The translations under genes were made by a program, and so were the position numbers. Below, piece after piece: positions 1 to 9,123 of a DNA stretch of 64,000 bases. Source of the stretch: an uncultured Flavobacteriaceae bacterium (lineage in GTDB: Bacteria > Bacteroidota > Bacteroidia > Flavobacteriales > Flavobacteriaceae); assembly GCA_943789305.1 (NCBI GenBank), contig CALSTP010000001.1, positions 1,751,178 to 1,815,177 on the forward strand, read 5' to 3'. The notes under the pieces were generated by a model. That model was not told the origin of the DNA. It was given only the letters and a program-made list of their open reading frames with translations, and searched no databases. How positions within the stretch are numbered: position 1 is the first letter of the stretch; the number at the start of each line of letters is the position of its first letter.

Positions 1-1411
1 TCATTTCAAATGGGTCTGTATCTATTAACATATTAGTTGCCCCCCCTTTTTCAAGGGTTTCTACAATTCCATTGATTAGAGTTTGTACTTCCTCCTGGGT
101 TTGATCTTCTGTTTTCTTTTCTTTGGATTCTGAAGGAGGCAACTTTGTAAAACTCAACTGAACGAAAAAAGATTTCAACGGATCGCCCGATTTAAATACT
201 GTAACCCCTTTAGGAGTTTCTGCAGTTCTAACCAAAACATTAGGTGTTGAAATCAATAAGGGGGGGGTTCCATAATGACTTTGAACCCAGTTATTGTTCA
301 TCATAAGTTTTGTCGGATATTGAAAAACTGTATCTTTTACATTTTGATATCCGTAGGTAAAAATGGCAATAAGAATTCCAATTATTGCTGATCCTAAAAT
401 CCCAAGTCCGGCAATCATAAATCTTTGTTGGCGTTTTTTCTTGTTTAAGAATTTTTGATAAGCTTCGGTTGCTTCTATTTCTTCTTGGGTAGGTTCGGGA
501 AGAGCTTCCTGTGTTTTAATTACAACATCCTCCACAATATTTCTATCTCCTGTAGCTACCTCAAATTCTGGAGCTGAAAGTGCGAATTTAACTAAATCAG
601 CATTTTCCAATACGCGCTTTAATGACCGAAGAGTTTCATTATCTAAATCAAGTTTTCCAGAATCTTTAAGCAATTCTAATTTGTTAAGCAACTCTCTTGA
701 AGTACTTTCCAATGCAGTAACATTTGCCTCCTCTTCCAAATAGCGTCGGACTACATCGGTTAACTTAGAATAATAATCTTTGTATTCCTCTTGAAGTCTC
801 GGACGTACCTCTTCTAGTGCTTTTAATTCTAATAAAGCACGATCAAAAGGAGGAAGTTCTTTTCTTTTTTCTTCGAGTTTCTTGCGTAACCTAAAGAAAA
901 TAAATCCAAGTGCAACCAATAAAGCAACTACAAAAAAGGAAAAAGCAATTTGACGAACTAATTTCTTAAATCCGCGTTTCTGGGGGATTAGCGGCTTGAT
1001 GTCAAATAAGGGTTGTTTCAGAGTATCTACCAAGACAGTATTTATTCTTATTGAAATTGAATCCGTTATTTTGGGGACACCGTTTATGCTTATTTTCTGT
1101 TTTGGAATCCAGTAATTCCCTGAATCAAACTGAATTAAAGAATACTTTTTATTGAATAAGTAATGGGTTTGGGATCGAAGCGTATCCAATGGGAAATCTT
1201 CCAAAAGTTCAAAGGGAGCAAAATTAGGTTGTTCAGAAAATTGTACTTGAGACAAGCTATCTGCTTTGATTTGGATATGAAAATTGATTTGCTCTCCAAT
1301 TTTAAATTCCGTTGAATCTACAGCTACTTTTATCTCCTCAAAAGATTGGGCATCAATGCTTAGATTGAATAGCAATCCCAAACAAAAAAATAGTGTTATC
1401 GTCTTTCGCAT
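1..1411 (-). CDS. BatD-like membrane protein, partial (C-terminus beyond the left edge)
   Basis: The gene reads leftward and runs off the window edge, so about 470 residues are visible. Translation begins at the ATG complementary to 1409-1411, one base after the stop of the DUF58 gene, which implies translational coupling. Residues 1-21 look like a Sec signal peptide. A periplasmic domain follows, then a membrane segment near 152-175, a long Glu/Lys-rich cytoplasmic stretch, and a second membrane segment near 330-352. Position behind moxR and DUF58 is where Bacteroidota bat (aerotolerance) operons carry a BatD-type protein; that assignment rests on context and topology, not on a recognised motif. 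Its biochemical role is unknown. Confidence 0.7.
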   Translation of the reverse strand, partial: MRKTITLFFCLGLLFNLSIDAQSFEEIKVAVDSTEFKIGEQINFHIQIKADSLSQVQFSEQPNFAPFELLEDFPLDTLRSQTHYLFNKKYSLIQFDSGNYWIPKQKISINGVPKITDSISIRINTVLVDTLKQPLFDIKPLIPQKRGFKKLVRQIAFSFFVVALLVALGFIFFRLRKKLEEKRKELPPFDRALLELKALEEVRPRLQEEYKDYYSKLTDVVRRYLEEEANVTALESTSRELLNKLELLKDSGKLDLDNETLRSLKRVLENADLVKFALSAPEFEVATGDRNIVEDVVIKTQEALPEPTQEEIEATEAYQKFLNKKKRQQRFMIAGLGILGSAIIGILIAIFTYGYQNVKDTVFQYPTKLMMNNNWVQSHYGTPPLLISTPNVLVRTAETPKGVTVFKSGDPLKSFFVQLSFTKLPPSESKEKKTEDQTQEEVQTLINGIVETLEKGGATNMLIDTDPFEM

Positions 1412-1412
1412 T

Positions 1413-2279
1413 TTATATTCTGGCTTTAAAGTAGCCTAAAAGTTTTTTTACATAGCTTTCTTCTAAACTACAATGAAGTGTTCCTGCACCATTTTTTCTA
1501 AAAAGATTTTCGAATGTATCCACATGCTTCTGAAAGCTAGTGTGATATATATCTCTTACTGCTTTTAAGGAAGTATTGACCCACTGTGTTTTTTGAGTCT
1601 CACTATCAATCATTGGAACTAAACCTATGTTTGGCATCTCACCTTCCCGCTTATCATAAACTCGAATCCCCGTTAGATCATGTTTCTTAGCTGCGATTCG
1701 CAAGGTTTTTTCGTACGAATCATCAATAAAATCGGAAAGCAAAAATACAATCGCTTTCTTTTTTAAAATCCCTGATAAAAACTCCAAAGCTTTACCAATG
1801 TTTGTTCGTTTACTTTGAGGATGAAATTCCAGCAATTCTCTGATGATTCTTAAAATATGAGTTCTCCCTTTTTTTGGTGGAATAAATAACTCTACTTGAT
1901 CTGAAAACAACAGTAAGCCAACTTTATCATTATTTTGAAGAGCAGAGAAAGAGAGAGTAGCTGCAATTTCAGTCAAAACCTCTCTTTTGAATTGTTTTCC
2001 TGTTCCAAAGAATTCTGATCCGCTCACATCTACTAAGAGCATCAAAGTTAATTCTCGTTCTTCTTCAAACACTTTTACAAAAGGTTCATTGTAACGAGCA
2101 GTTACGTTCCAATCAATCGCGCGAACATCATCTCCATATTGATATTGGCGTACTTCACTAAAGGTCATACCCCTTCCCTTAAATGTACTGTGATATTCTC
2201 CACCAAAAACATTATCGCTCAAACGACGTGTCTTGATCTCAATCTTTCTAACTTTCTTTAAAAGTTCTTTGGTGTCCAT
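1413..2279 (-). CDS. DUF58 domain protein (vWA-like), bat operon
   Basis: A 288-residue soluble protein of the DUF58 family, which has a von Willebrand A-like fold and is nearly always encoded next to a MoxR ATPase. The family signature YQYGDDVRAIDW lies at residues 47-58, and a MIDAS-type metal site DVSGS at 84-88. No signal peptide or membrane segment is seen, so it is probably cytoplasmic and works with MoxR on membrane or periplasmic targets. It sits 43 bp downstream of moxR and directly ahead of the BatD-like gene, consistent with one leftward operon. Family membership is clear; the substrate is unknown. Confidence 0.92.
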   Translation of the reverse strand: MDTKELLKKVRKIEIKTRRLSDNVFGGEYHSTFKGRGMTFSEVRQYQYGDDVRAIDWNVTARYNEPFVKVFEEERELTLMLLVDVSGSEFFGTGKQFKREVLTEIAATLSFSALQNNDKVGLLLFSDQVELFIPPKKGRTHILRIIRELLEFHPQSKRTNIGKALEFLSGILKKKAIVFLLSDFIDDSYEKTLRIAAKKHDLTGIRVYDKREGEMPNIGLVPMIDSETQKTQWVNTSLKAVRDIYHTSFQKHVDTFENLFRKNGAGTLHCSLEESYVKKLLGYFKARI

Positions 2280-2322
2280 GGTAACAAATGTTCCTTTTTT
2301 AAAATCCTAAGAGGGCCATCTT

Positions 2323-3324
2323 CTAGGGTACTTCAACCTCGTTGATGATTTGGCTAATTAAATCTTCTGCTGTAACATTTTCGGCTTCAGCTTCGTAGGT
2401 TAGTCCTATTCGATGCCTAAGAACATCAAAAATCACAGCTCGAACATCTTCTGGAATTACATACCCCCTATGTCTAAGGAATGCATGACATTTTGCAGCA
2501 GTTGCTAAATTAATACTCCCACGCGGAGAGGCTCCAAAGCTAATTAAAGGCTTTATTTTTTCGAGACCATAACGATCTGGATATCGAGTCGCAAAAATCA
2601 GATCCAAAATGTATTTTTCTATTTTTTCATCCATATAAACCATTCGGACAGTGTCCTGAGCGGTAATAATTTGTTTTGGAGTCACAACAGGTTTTATTTT
2701 AGCTTGGGTGGCATTCATATTGGAACGAACAATCAGTTGTTCATCGTCAATTGTAGGGTAATCGATAACTGTTTTTAACATGAATCGATCTACTTGTGCT
2801 TCGGGTAAGGGATATGTACCTTCTTGCTCTACGGGATTTTGAGTTGCCATTACCAAAAAAGGTTGCTTCAATGGAAATGTGGTGTCTCCGATGGTAACCT
2901 GCTTTTCTTGCATCGCTTCTAATAGAGCCGATTGAACTTTAGCTGGAGCTCGGTTAATCTCATCTGCCAAAACAAAATTGGCGAAAATGGGCCCTTTTTT
3001 GATAGAAAAATCATTTTCTTTAATGTTGTAAATCATAGTTCCCACAACATCGGCAGGTAACAAATCGGGAGTAAATTGGATTCTACTAAAGTCAGCTTTT
3101 ACCGCTTTGCTCAATGTATTGATGGCTAAAGTCTTTGCTAAACCGGGAACTCCTTCTAATAATATATGACCTCGCCCCAAAAGACCAATCAATAAGCGTT
3201 CAACCATTTGTTTTTGACCTACAATTACTTTGTTAATTTCTAATGTAAGTAAATCAATAAAAGCACTTTCCTTTTCGATTTTCTCGTTGATAGCACTAAT
3301 GTCTATGTTTTTATTATTATCCAT
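2323..3324 (-). CDS. MoxR-family AAA+ ATPase
   Basis: A 333-residue AAA+ ATPase of the MoxR family, thought to act as a chaperone for the maturation of vWA-type partner proteins. The Walker A motif GVPGLAKT is at residues 58-65, Walker B with the adjoining MoxR signature (VLADEINRAPAKVQ) at 118-131, and sensor-1 ATQNP at 160-164. It is the first gene of the leftward bat operon, followed by DUF58 and the BatD-like gene, the standard Bacteroidota order. No clear TAnnTTTG promoter box was found upstream; a sequence close to it lies about 25 bp before the start. Confidence 0.95.
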   Translation of the reverse strand: MDNNKNIDISAINEKIEKESAFIDLLTLEINKVIVGQKQMVERLLIGLLGRGHILLEGVPGLAKTLAINTLSKAVKADFSRIQFTPDLLPADVVGTMIYNIKENDFSIKKGPIFANFVLADEINRAPAKVQSALLEAMQEKQVTIGDTTFPLKQPFLVMATQNPVEQEGTYPLPEAQVDRFMLKTVIDYPTIDDEQLIVRSNMNATQAKIKPVVTPKQIITAQDTVRMVYMDEKIEKYILDLIFATRYPDRYGLEKIKPLISFGASPRGSINLATAAKCHAFLRHRGYVIPEDVRAVIFDVLRHRIGLTYEAEAENVTAEDLISQIINEVEVP

Positions 3325-3436
3325 AAGGTTACATAAATATTTTAGGAATACAAAAATGTGAAAATTATCAGGGAAATCTTGTTAATAATTGGTTAAAAAT
3401 TGTAAGAAAAAAAACTCCTCTGAATTCACTAATAAA

Positions 3437-3448
3437 CCTAAATTTAGG
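3437..3448. promoter_or_regulatory. 12-bp perfect palindrome in a divergent promoter region
   Basis: CCTAAATTTAGG is perfectly self-complementary and lies between the divergent moxR and aldo/keto reductase genes, 24 bp before the latter. It could be a dimeric repressor site. A palindrome of this length and AT content can also arise by chance in such DNA, so this is weak. Confidence 0.25.
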
Positions 3449-3472
3449 AGGAATTATTGCAAAGATTAAAAT

Positions 3473-4339
3473 ATGAATTCATTTTCTAAAATAATTGCAG
3501 GTACAATGACTTGGGGTGTTTGGGGGGGGAATTATTCTACCGACCAAATGAGTGATCTAATTATTGAAGCCCTGTCAATGGGAATTAGCACTTTTGATCA
3601 TGCCGATATTTATGGAGGCTACACAACAGAAGCTGCCTTTGGTGCCGCATTTAAGCAAAGTCAGATAGAGCGATCTTCTGTTCAATTTATCAGCAAATGT
3701 GGAATCCAACTTCCAAGCACAGAACGACCGCTATCAGTAAAACATTACGATTACACTAAAGAATACATCCTAAAGTCGGTAGAATTATCACTTCAAAACC
3801 TTAAAACCGATTATCTTGATGTTCTGCTTTTGCACCGACCAAGCCCTTTAATGGATCCACATGAAATTGCACTTGCCCTTGAACAACTTAAAGTTCAAGG
3901 AAAAGTAAAAAGCTTTGGTGTTTCTAATTTTACTCCAGCTCAAAAAGATCTTTTACGTTCTGAAAATTTGATTGAATGGAATCAAATAGAATGTTCATTA
4001 ACCCAGCCTGAAGCTATGTTCAACGGAACGACCAATTATATGATGCATCACCAAATAGGTGCAATGGCATGGAGCCCACTGGGAAATTATTTTAAAAATG
4101 ACCATCCACAAAAAATAAGGTTAAAACCCTTGATGAATAAAATGTGTGAAATTTACAGTGCCACTGAGGATCAGGTTTTACTAGCTTGGTTACTCAAACA
4201 TCCAGCAGAAATTTATCCAGTTGTCGGAACAACACAAGCCACAAGACTAAAAAAGGCATCAGGGGCCTTAAAAATAAAATTAACCCTCCAAGACTGGTTT
4301 TTACTCTTAGAAGCTAGTTTGGGGCATGAAGTACCATAA
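3473..4339 (+). CDS. Aldo/keto reductase (YdhF-like)
   Basis: A 288-residue NAD(P)H-dependent oxidoreductase of the aldo/keto reductase family, cytoplasmic, TIM-barrel. The catalytic tetrad is visible: Asp42 and Tyr47 in FDHADIYGG, Lys75 in ISKCGI, and His121 in LLHRPSP. The C-terminal part contains the cofactor-binding segment (VVGTT). Overall character is closest to the YdhF-type reductases, whose natural substrate is poorly known. The stop is followed after two bases by an SDR gene, so the two reductases probably form a small operon and may act on related carbonyl substrates. Confidence 0.9.
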   Translation: MNSFSKIIAGTMTWGVWGGNYSTDQMSDLIIEALSMGISTFDHADIYGGYTTEAAFGAAFKQSQIERSSVQFISKCGIQLPSTERPLSVKHYDYTKEYILKSVELSLQNLKTDYLDVLLLHRPSPLMDPHEIALALEQLKVQGKVKSFGVSNFTPAQKDLLRSENLIEWNQIECSLTQPEAMFNGTTNYMMHHQIGAMAWSPLGNYFKNDHPQKIRLKPLMNKMCEIYSATEDQVLLAWLLKHPAEIYPVVGTTQATRLKKASGALKIKLTLQDWFLLLEASLGHEVP

Positions 4340-4341
4340 CC

Positions 4342-5091
4342 ATGAATAAAACCATACTCATTACTGGAGCTACAAGTGGCATAGGTAAAGCTACGGCAAT
4401 ACATTTTGCTGCACTCGGTGCCCGTCTAATTTTGTGCGGAAGAAGACAAGAACGATTAAATCAATTAAAAGAAGAACTTCCGACCGAAGTTCATACACTT
4501 AATTTCGATGTACGAGATAAAGCTTCAGTTTTCAAGGCAATTGATAGCCTCCCTGAAAGATTTAAAAACATCGATGTGCTCCTCAATAATGCAGGAAATG
4601 CCCATGGTCTTCACGATGTAATCGAGGCCAATTTAGATGACTGGGATGCAATGATTGATGGGAACGTGAAAGGAGTTATGTATGTAACCAAAGCCATCTT
4701 ACCTTTTATGACGGAAAGAAAATCAGGACACATCATTAATGTTGGTTCTATTGCAGGACTCGAGGTTTACCCGAAAGGAAATGTTTATTGTGCAAGTAAG
4801 TCCGCGCTTAACGCTTTTACTCAGGGGCTTCGAATCGATTTAAATCCCCTAGGAATCCGAGTAGGTGCAGTTCACCCAGGGCTCGTTGAAACTGAATTTT
4901 CTGAAGTTCGCTTTAAGGGTAATGTTAATCGTGCAAAAAGCGTTTACAGCCAATTAGAAGCCCTACAAGCTGAGGATATTGCCAATACAATAGCCTTTAT
5001 GGTTCATGCTCCTAAACATGTAACCATAGCCGACATAACTGTTTTACCAACCGATCAAGCCAATGCAACTGTTTTAAATAAAAAAAAGTGA
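4342..5091 (+). CDS. Short-chain dehydrogenase/reductase (YdfG-like)
   Basis: A 249-residue classical SDR with a Rossmann fold. The cofactor motif TGATSGIG is at residues 8-15, with CGRR following beta-2 (an arginine pattern that favours NADPH), the structural NNAG at 82-85, and the catalytic Ser136, Tyr149 and Lys153 (YCASK). The length and the motif set match YdfG-type NADP-dependent 3-hydroxy acid or serine dehydrogenases, but SDR substrates cannot be predicted reliably. It starts 3 bp after the aldo/keto reductase stop and is the last gene of that pair. Confidence 0.92.
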   Translation: MNKTILITGATSGIGKATAIHFAALGARLILCGRRQERLNQLKEELPTEVHTLNFDVRDKASVFKAIDSLPERFKNIDVLLNNAGNAHGLHDVIEANLDDWDAMIDGNVKGVMYVTKAILPFMTERKSGHIINVGSIAGLEVYPKGNVYCASKSALNAFTQGLRIDLNPLGIRVGAVHPGLVETEFSEVRFKGNVNRAKSVYSQLEALQAEDIANTIAFMVHAPKHVTIADITVLPTDQANATVLNKKK

Positions 5092-5101
5092 TCACACTTT
5101 T
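5084..5101 (+). terminator. Possible terminator hairpin after the SDR gene
   Basis: AAAAGTG (5084-5090), loop ATCA, and CACTTTT (5095-5101) form a 7-bp stem that overlaps the SDR stop codon. The T residues are inside the stem rather than after it, so termination strength is doubtful. The 240 bp that follow, up to the next gene end at 5344, hold nothing else I can support. Confidence 0.35.
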
Positions 5102-5343
5102 AGAATCAATTTTAATTCAAGGAATAACTAGATTTTTATTTTAGAAAAAAACCTGTTGATCTTTTAAGAATATATCATTTGAGTATAAATCTACTCCCGA
5201 TTGTTTTTGGATGAAAACTAAAAATTGAAATTGTTTGGGCGACTTCTTTCCTAAGAAAAATTAAGAAGTATTAAGTTGATAAGCTCAACAATTAATGCTA
5301 GTACTTTTTGAATAACATAAGACATAGTCTATAAATTTAAAAT

Positions 5344-6183
5344 TTATTTGTCAAAAATATGAAAATCATCCAATTCATAGGTGCCATCTTGAGAAGTTTT
5401 TCCACTTCCTGTATATTTAAATGCAAAAAACAATTCTCTTCCATAAAAATTTAGGCTTAAATTACCTGAATCAATAAATATTCTGGATTCATCATGTTTT
5501 GAGGCTATTACTGCTGAAAGCGAATTCCATGTTGCAGTTTCAAGGCCTTCAATCTGTCCATTCCAATCAGAAGATACCAAAGCCTCTAAAATACTCTCAT
5601 CAGGAAAACTTACAGAGGTTCGGAATGCAACTTGAGGGTTTTTAAGAGAGCTTAAATCCAGCTTAGGAGAAATGAGCCATGAAATCGTAGAAACATCGCC
5701 GGATCGATATGAACCTATATGAACAGACTGACCCAAAGAATTTTCATCTTCATAAACTTCCCAAAATTGTGTTCCCTCATGCGCATAGTTATACCAGCCA
5801 TTTTTATAAAACAACCCCAAACGATTGGCCTCAAAGTTTTCCTCAAAGAAGGGGTCACAACGGCTGTCAATAAATGTTATATCAGTTGGATTATTTATTT
5901 TTAAAATGTATCTGGAATTAAAATAGTTACGACTTAAAATTCCTTGAACAATACCTTTCTCCTGAGGTAAAACCATGGATTTAAAATCAGAAAAAGTGCT
6001 GCAGCTAAGCCACAGGGAATTATAGGTGTCACGTGAAACAATATTGCGTTCCCCATTAAAAGAATCATAGGCTTTTCCTGCAAAAGTTCTTCCTAATTCA
6101 GCTTTGGAAAATTGTACATTTGGAAAGGAAACAAATAAATTATTCAAATAACCGTAAAATAAAAGCATCAGGAGTTTCAGCAA
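5344..6183 (-). CDS. N-terminally truncated DUF5689 / choice-of-anchor J surface protein
   Basis: A 279-residue product resembling the C-terminal half of flavobacterial DUF5689 proteins: a segment typical of the end of DUF5689 (VQFSKAELGRTFAG near residues 23-36 and FIDSRCDPFFEENFE near 105-119), then a choice-of-anchor J-like beta-sandwich (about 115-279, with WLISPKLDLSS). Intact members start with a lipoprotein signal and a longer DUF5689 domain. Here the only ATG lies inside the last codons of the upstream hydrolase gene, in another frame (44-bp overlap). The hydrophobic start MLKLLMLLFYG is therefore probably an accident of that reading. I infer a deletion remnant, perhaps still expressed by coupling. 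Confidence 0.6.
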   Translation of the reverse strand: MLKLLMLLFYGYLNNLFVSFPNVQFSKAELGRTFAGKAYDSFNGERNIVSRDTYNSLWLSCSTFSDFKSMVLPQEKGIVQGILSRNYFNSRYILKINNPTDITFIDSRCDPFFEENFEANRLGLFYKNGWYNYAHEGTQFWEVYEDENSLGQSVHIGSYRSGDVSTISWLISPKLDLSSLKNPQVAFRTSVSFPDESILEALVSSDWNGQIEGLETATWNSLSAVIASKHDESRIFIDSGNLSLNFYGRELFFAFKYTGSGKTSQDGTYELDDFHIFDK

Positions 6184-7072
6184 AAGCCCCTGAAAATCCT
6201 AAACCTTCCTGAATTGCTCTTCCCCGCAAAGCATCGGAATGTAATACACTGTGATATAAAACATTTAAATCTATTTCTCCAGATGAAGTTAAAAATTGAC
6301 TCCCCGTATTGTTGTACAAATAAAGCTCTGGATCACTCGAATCAATAAATTCAATAAAATCAACAAGGTCTAGTTGTTCTTGAGTTGGTTTAGAACCCCC
6401 ATAAAAAAGGGAAAAAAGCAGTTGAAAGTCTGAATTATTTTGTGTCACAGCATCGATAGTGAGTCCCGAGAATAAATTTTCCCATGTGTACAAATTATAA
6501 CTGCTCTGAGTTTCAAGAGCCAATACTCCAAGAACCCCGTCATTATATTCTGCCTGCAGACCATTCCACAGAGCAATTCCTGCTCCTGATGACGCACCAC
6601 TTAAAACTATTTTATCAGCATTCAATGAAAGATCAGCTGCAATGGTTTTGAGATAATTCAACAATATGTTCCCCTCCGAAAGCGCTGTTATCACTCCTGT
6701 ACTATTAGTGCTATTCAAAAAACTGTAATTTGAATTAACCACTGCTACGTTTTGATTTAAAAGATCTTTTATAATCCCCACATAAGGTTCCTCGTAAACA
6801 TCACTTTTGTCGTTGTACAAAAAACTTCCACCGTGAAAAAAAACTACAATGCCCTTGGCGTTTTCATCTTGAGGAAGAAACAAATCAAATTTATTTCGGG
6901 TTTCGGGTCCATAAGAAATATCTTCAAAAAACAATGAAAATTCTTCAACTGGGTTTGAAGTTGGATCTTGATTTAATACCAATTGTACTTTTTCTAAATA
7001 GGTTTCTGAAGGGTCATCGGAACTACAACTAACAAATAAGTATAACAAAAAAAGTGTAACGATTTTTTTCAT
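6140..7072 (-). CDS. Alpha/beta-hydrolase lipoprotein (carboxylesterase-like)
   Basis: A 310-residue lipoprotein: residues 1-16 are a signal peptide with a lipobox ending at Cys16 (LFVSC), followed by SSDD. The esterase/lipase fold is shown by the oxyanion-hole motif HGG at 80-82 (VVFFHGGSF), the nucleophile elbow GASSG at 159-163 with Ser161, and a C-terminal histidine in LYHSVLHSD (274 or 278). It probably hydrolyses an ester at the cell envelope; the substrate is unknown. The gene overlaps the truncated DUF5689 gene at its 3' end, so it may have lost an original downstream neighbour. Confidence 0.85.
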   Translation of the reverse strand: MKKIVTLFLLYLFVSCSSDDPSETYLEKVQLVLNQDPTSNPVEEFSLFFEDISYGPETRNKFDLFLPQDENAKGIVVFFHGGSFLYNDKSDVYEEPYVGIIKDLLNQNVAVVNSNYSFLNSTNSTGVITALSEGNILLNYLKTIAADLSLNADKIVLSGASSGAGIALWNGLQAEYNDGVLGVLALETQSSYNLYTWENLFSGLTIDAVTQNNSDFQLLFSLFYGGSKPTQEQLDLVDFIEFIDSSDPELYLYNNTGSQFLTSSGEIDLNVLYHSVLHSDALRGRAIQEGLGFSGAFAETPDAFILRLFE

Positions 7073-7120
7073 GTGAGATAAATTTAGGGTTTATATACAT
7101 CTAATCTAGTGAATAATTAA

Positions 7121-8326
7121 CTATTCTAGTCCTTCTGGGTATAGGAAGTTATTGTAAGGAAAACGTTTAACATGAATGTCTCGTATGGCAGCATAGCTTT
7201 TTTTTCTGAAGTGCTCTATATTCTCTTTTTTTGTAGCAGAAATAAAGAGAGCATTACCATTCATTCGAGACATCCAAGTTTGTTCCCACTCATTTAAAGT
7301 AAAGTGCCTTGACGTTTTTTCGGTTACCAGATCGTCTTCTTCAATAATCAAGGGTTTATAGGCGTCAATTTTATTGAACACCATCAGGGTTGGCTTGTCT
7401 TGGCTTTTGATTTCAGATAAAATTAAATTCACAGATTCAATGTGCTCTTCAAAATTAGGATGAGAAATATCCACAACATGAAGCAATAAGTCAGCTTCTT
7501 GAACCTCATCCAAGGTGCTCTTGAAAGATTCGACTAATTGAGTGGGGAGTTTTCTAATGAACCCAACGGTATCACTTAACAGAAAAGGTAAATTTCCAAT
7601 TACTACTTTCCGGACAGTAGTATCTAGGGTTGCAAATAATTTGTTTTCAGCAAAAACTTGGCTTTTAGCAATTGTATTCATCAAAGTTGATTTTCCAACA
7701 TTGGTGTATCCAACCAAAGCAACTCGAATTAAGGCTCCTCTGTTTCCTCTTTGAGTTGACATTTGTTTATCAATTACTTGTAATTTCTTTTTTAGTAGCG
7801 CAATTTTGTCTCGAACAATACGTCTGTCTGTTTCAATTTCAGTTTCTCCAGGACCTCGCATTCCAATCCCACCTTTTTGACGTTCCAAGTGTGTCCATAA
7901 TCCTTTTAAACGGGGCATTAAATATTCATACTGTGCCAATTCAACTTGTGTTCTTGCATAACTGGTTTGTGCTCTTTGTGCAAATATGTCAAGGATTAGA
8001 CCAGTACGGTCTAGGATTTTACATTTTAAAAGTTCCTCAATGTTCCTCTGTTGAGCTGGGGTTAATTCGTCATCAAAAACAACTGTTGAAACCTCGTGTT
8101 TTTCAACAAAACTTTGAACTTCCATTAATTTACCACTTCCAATAAATGTTTTTGGATTTGGAAGTGTGATTTTTTGAGTGTACTGTTTAATAACTTCACC
8201 ACCTGCCGTATGAGCTAAGAAACCTAATTCTGCTAAATATTCAAGGGCTTGGTCTTCATCTTGTCGAGCAGAAATAACTCCTACCAAAACCGTTTTCTCG
8301 AATACTAGTTTTTTCTTTTCAATCAT
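7121..8326 (-). CDS. hflX: GTPase HflX
   Basis: A 401-residue ribosome-associated GTPase that in other bacteria rescues or splits stalled 70S ribosomes. The start chosen is the ATG at 8326, which overlaps the lpxH stop as ATGA; a longer reading from 8398 would lie inside lpxH. The N-terminal HflX domain includes the signature GPGETEIETDRR near residues 158-169. The G domain has G1 GYTNVGKS (206-213), G3 DTVG (252-255) and G4 NKID (318-321). Translational coupling with lpxH is likely. Confidence 0.95.
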   Translation of the reverse strand: MIEKKKLVFEKTVLVGVISARQDEDQALEYLAELGFLAHTAGGEVIKQYTQKITLPNPKTFIGSGKLMEVQSFVEKHEVSTVVFDDELTPAQQRNIEELLKCKILDRTGLILDIFAQRAQTSYARTQVELAQYEYLMPRLKGLWTHLERQKGGIGMRGPGETEIETDRRIVRDKIALLKKKLQVIDKQMSTQRGNRGALIRVALVGYTNVGKSTLMNTIAKSQVFAENKLFATLDTTVRKVVIGNLPFLLSDTVGFIRKLPTQLVESFKSTLDEVQEADLLLHVVDISHPNFEEHIESVNLILSEIKSQDKPTLMVFNKIDAYKPLIIEEDDLVTEKTSRHFTLNEWEQTWMSRMNGNALFISATKKENIEHFRKKSYAAIRDIHVKRFPYNNFLYPEGLE

Positions 8327-9105
8327 ATTTTGGGTTGCCACTTTTTTAATTCCAAATTTGTTCCATCGAAATCGGCATAAGTAAAATGAGTTATCCAATC
8401 CCCCAGATTTAGATAACGTGCTTGGCCATCAATAGCAATGTCTAAGGGTAAATGACGGTGTCCAAAAATAAAAAAGTCTCTCTTTTCTTCTGTTTGTTTC
8501 TTTTTAGAGTACTGAACCAACCATTCTTTATCCTCTCCCAAAAATACAATGTCTTCATCTCCAGAAATTATTTTGTTTTTTATCGATAAATACTGGCCCA
8601 AACGCATACCAATATCGGGATGTATCCATCGGAATAACCACTGAAAAAATTTATTGGTAAAAACCTTTTTCATTCTTTTAAAACCTTTGTCGTTAGGTCC
8701 CAATCCATCTCCGTGGGCTATAAAAAACTTTTTTTGGTTAATCGTAAATTCTTGTGCTGAGTGATGAACAATAAAACCCAATTCCTTTTGGAAATAATCT
8801 TGAACCCAAAGGTCGTGATTTCCGACAAAAAAATGAATTTTTGTACCCTGATCCGAAAGTTCTGCAAGTTTTCCAAGAACGCGCACAAAACCCTTTGGAA
8901 CAACTGTTTTGTATTCAAACCAAAAATCAAATAGGTCTCCCAGTAAAAATAAAATCCCTACATCTTGTTGAATATGATTCAACCAATCTAAAAAAACACG
9001 CTCCCGATGAGCACTGCTTTTAGGGTCTGGAGCACCCAAATGATTGTCGGAGGCGAAGTATATTTTTTTTCCCTTGGGAAGTTTCATAAACATCTGATAA
9101 TACAT
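8323..9105 (-). CDS. lpxH: UDP-2,3-diacylglucosamine diphosphatase (LpxH-type)
   Basis: A calcineurin-like metallophosphoesterase of about 260 residues that fits LpxH, the step of lipid A synthesis releasing UMP from UDP-2,3-diacylglucosamine at the inner face of the membrane. Metal-binding motifs appear in order: SDNHLG near residue 19, LLGDLFDFWFE near 55-65, VGNHD near 95, AHGDGLG near 130, and GHRHLP near 215. The downstream hflX start overlaps its stop. The ATG at 9105 is the longest reading; Met5 or Met7 (MKLPKG) could be the real start. A sequence one mismatch from the -7 consensus (TATCTTTA) lies just upstream. Confidence 0.9.
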   Translation of the reverse strand: MYYQMFMKLPKGKKIYFASDNHLGAPDPKSSAHRERVFLDWLNHIQQDVGILFLLGDLFDFWFEYKTVVPKGFVRVLGKLAELSDQGTKIHFFVGNHDLWVQDYFQKELGFIVHHSAQEFTINQKKFFIAHGDGLGPNDKGFKRMKKVFTNKFFQWLFRWIHPDIGMRLGQYLSIKNKIISGDEDIVFLGEDKEWLVQYSKKKQTEEKRDFFIFGHRHLPLDIAIDGQARYLNLGDWITHFTYADFDGTNLELKKWQPKI

Positions 9106-9123
9106 AAAGATACAGAAAACAGT

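Noticed and set aside
7672-8145. 157-codon open frame antisense to hflX
   Set aside because: It opposes a well-conserved GTPase gene and shows no recognisable protein features.
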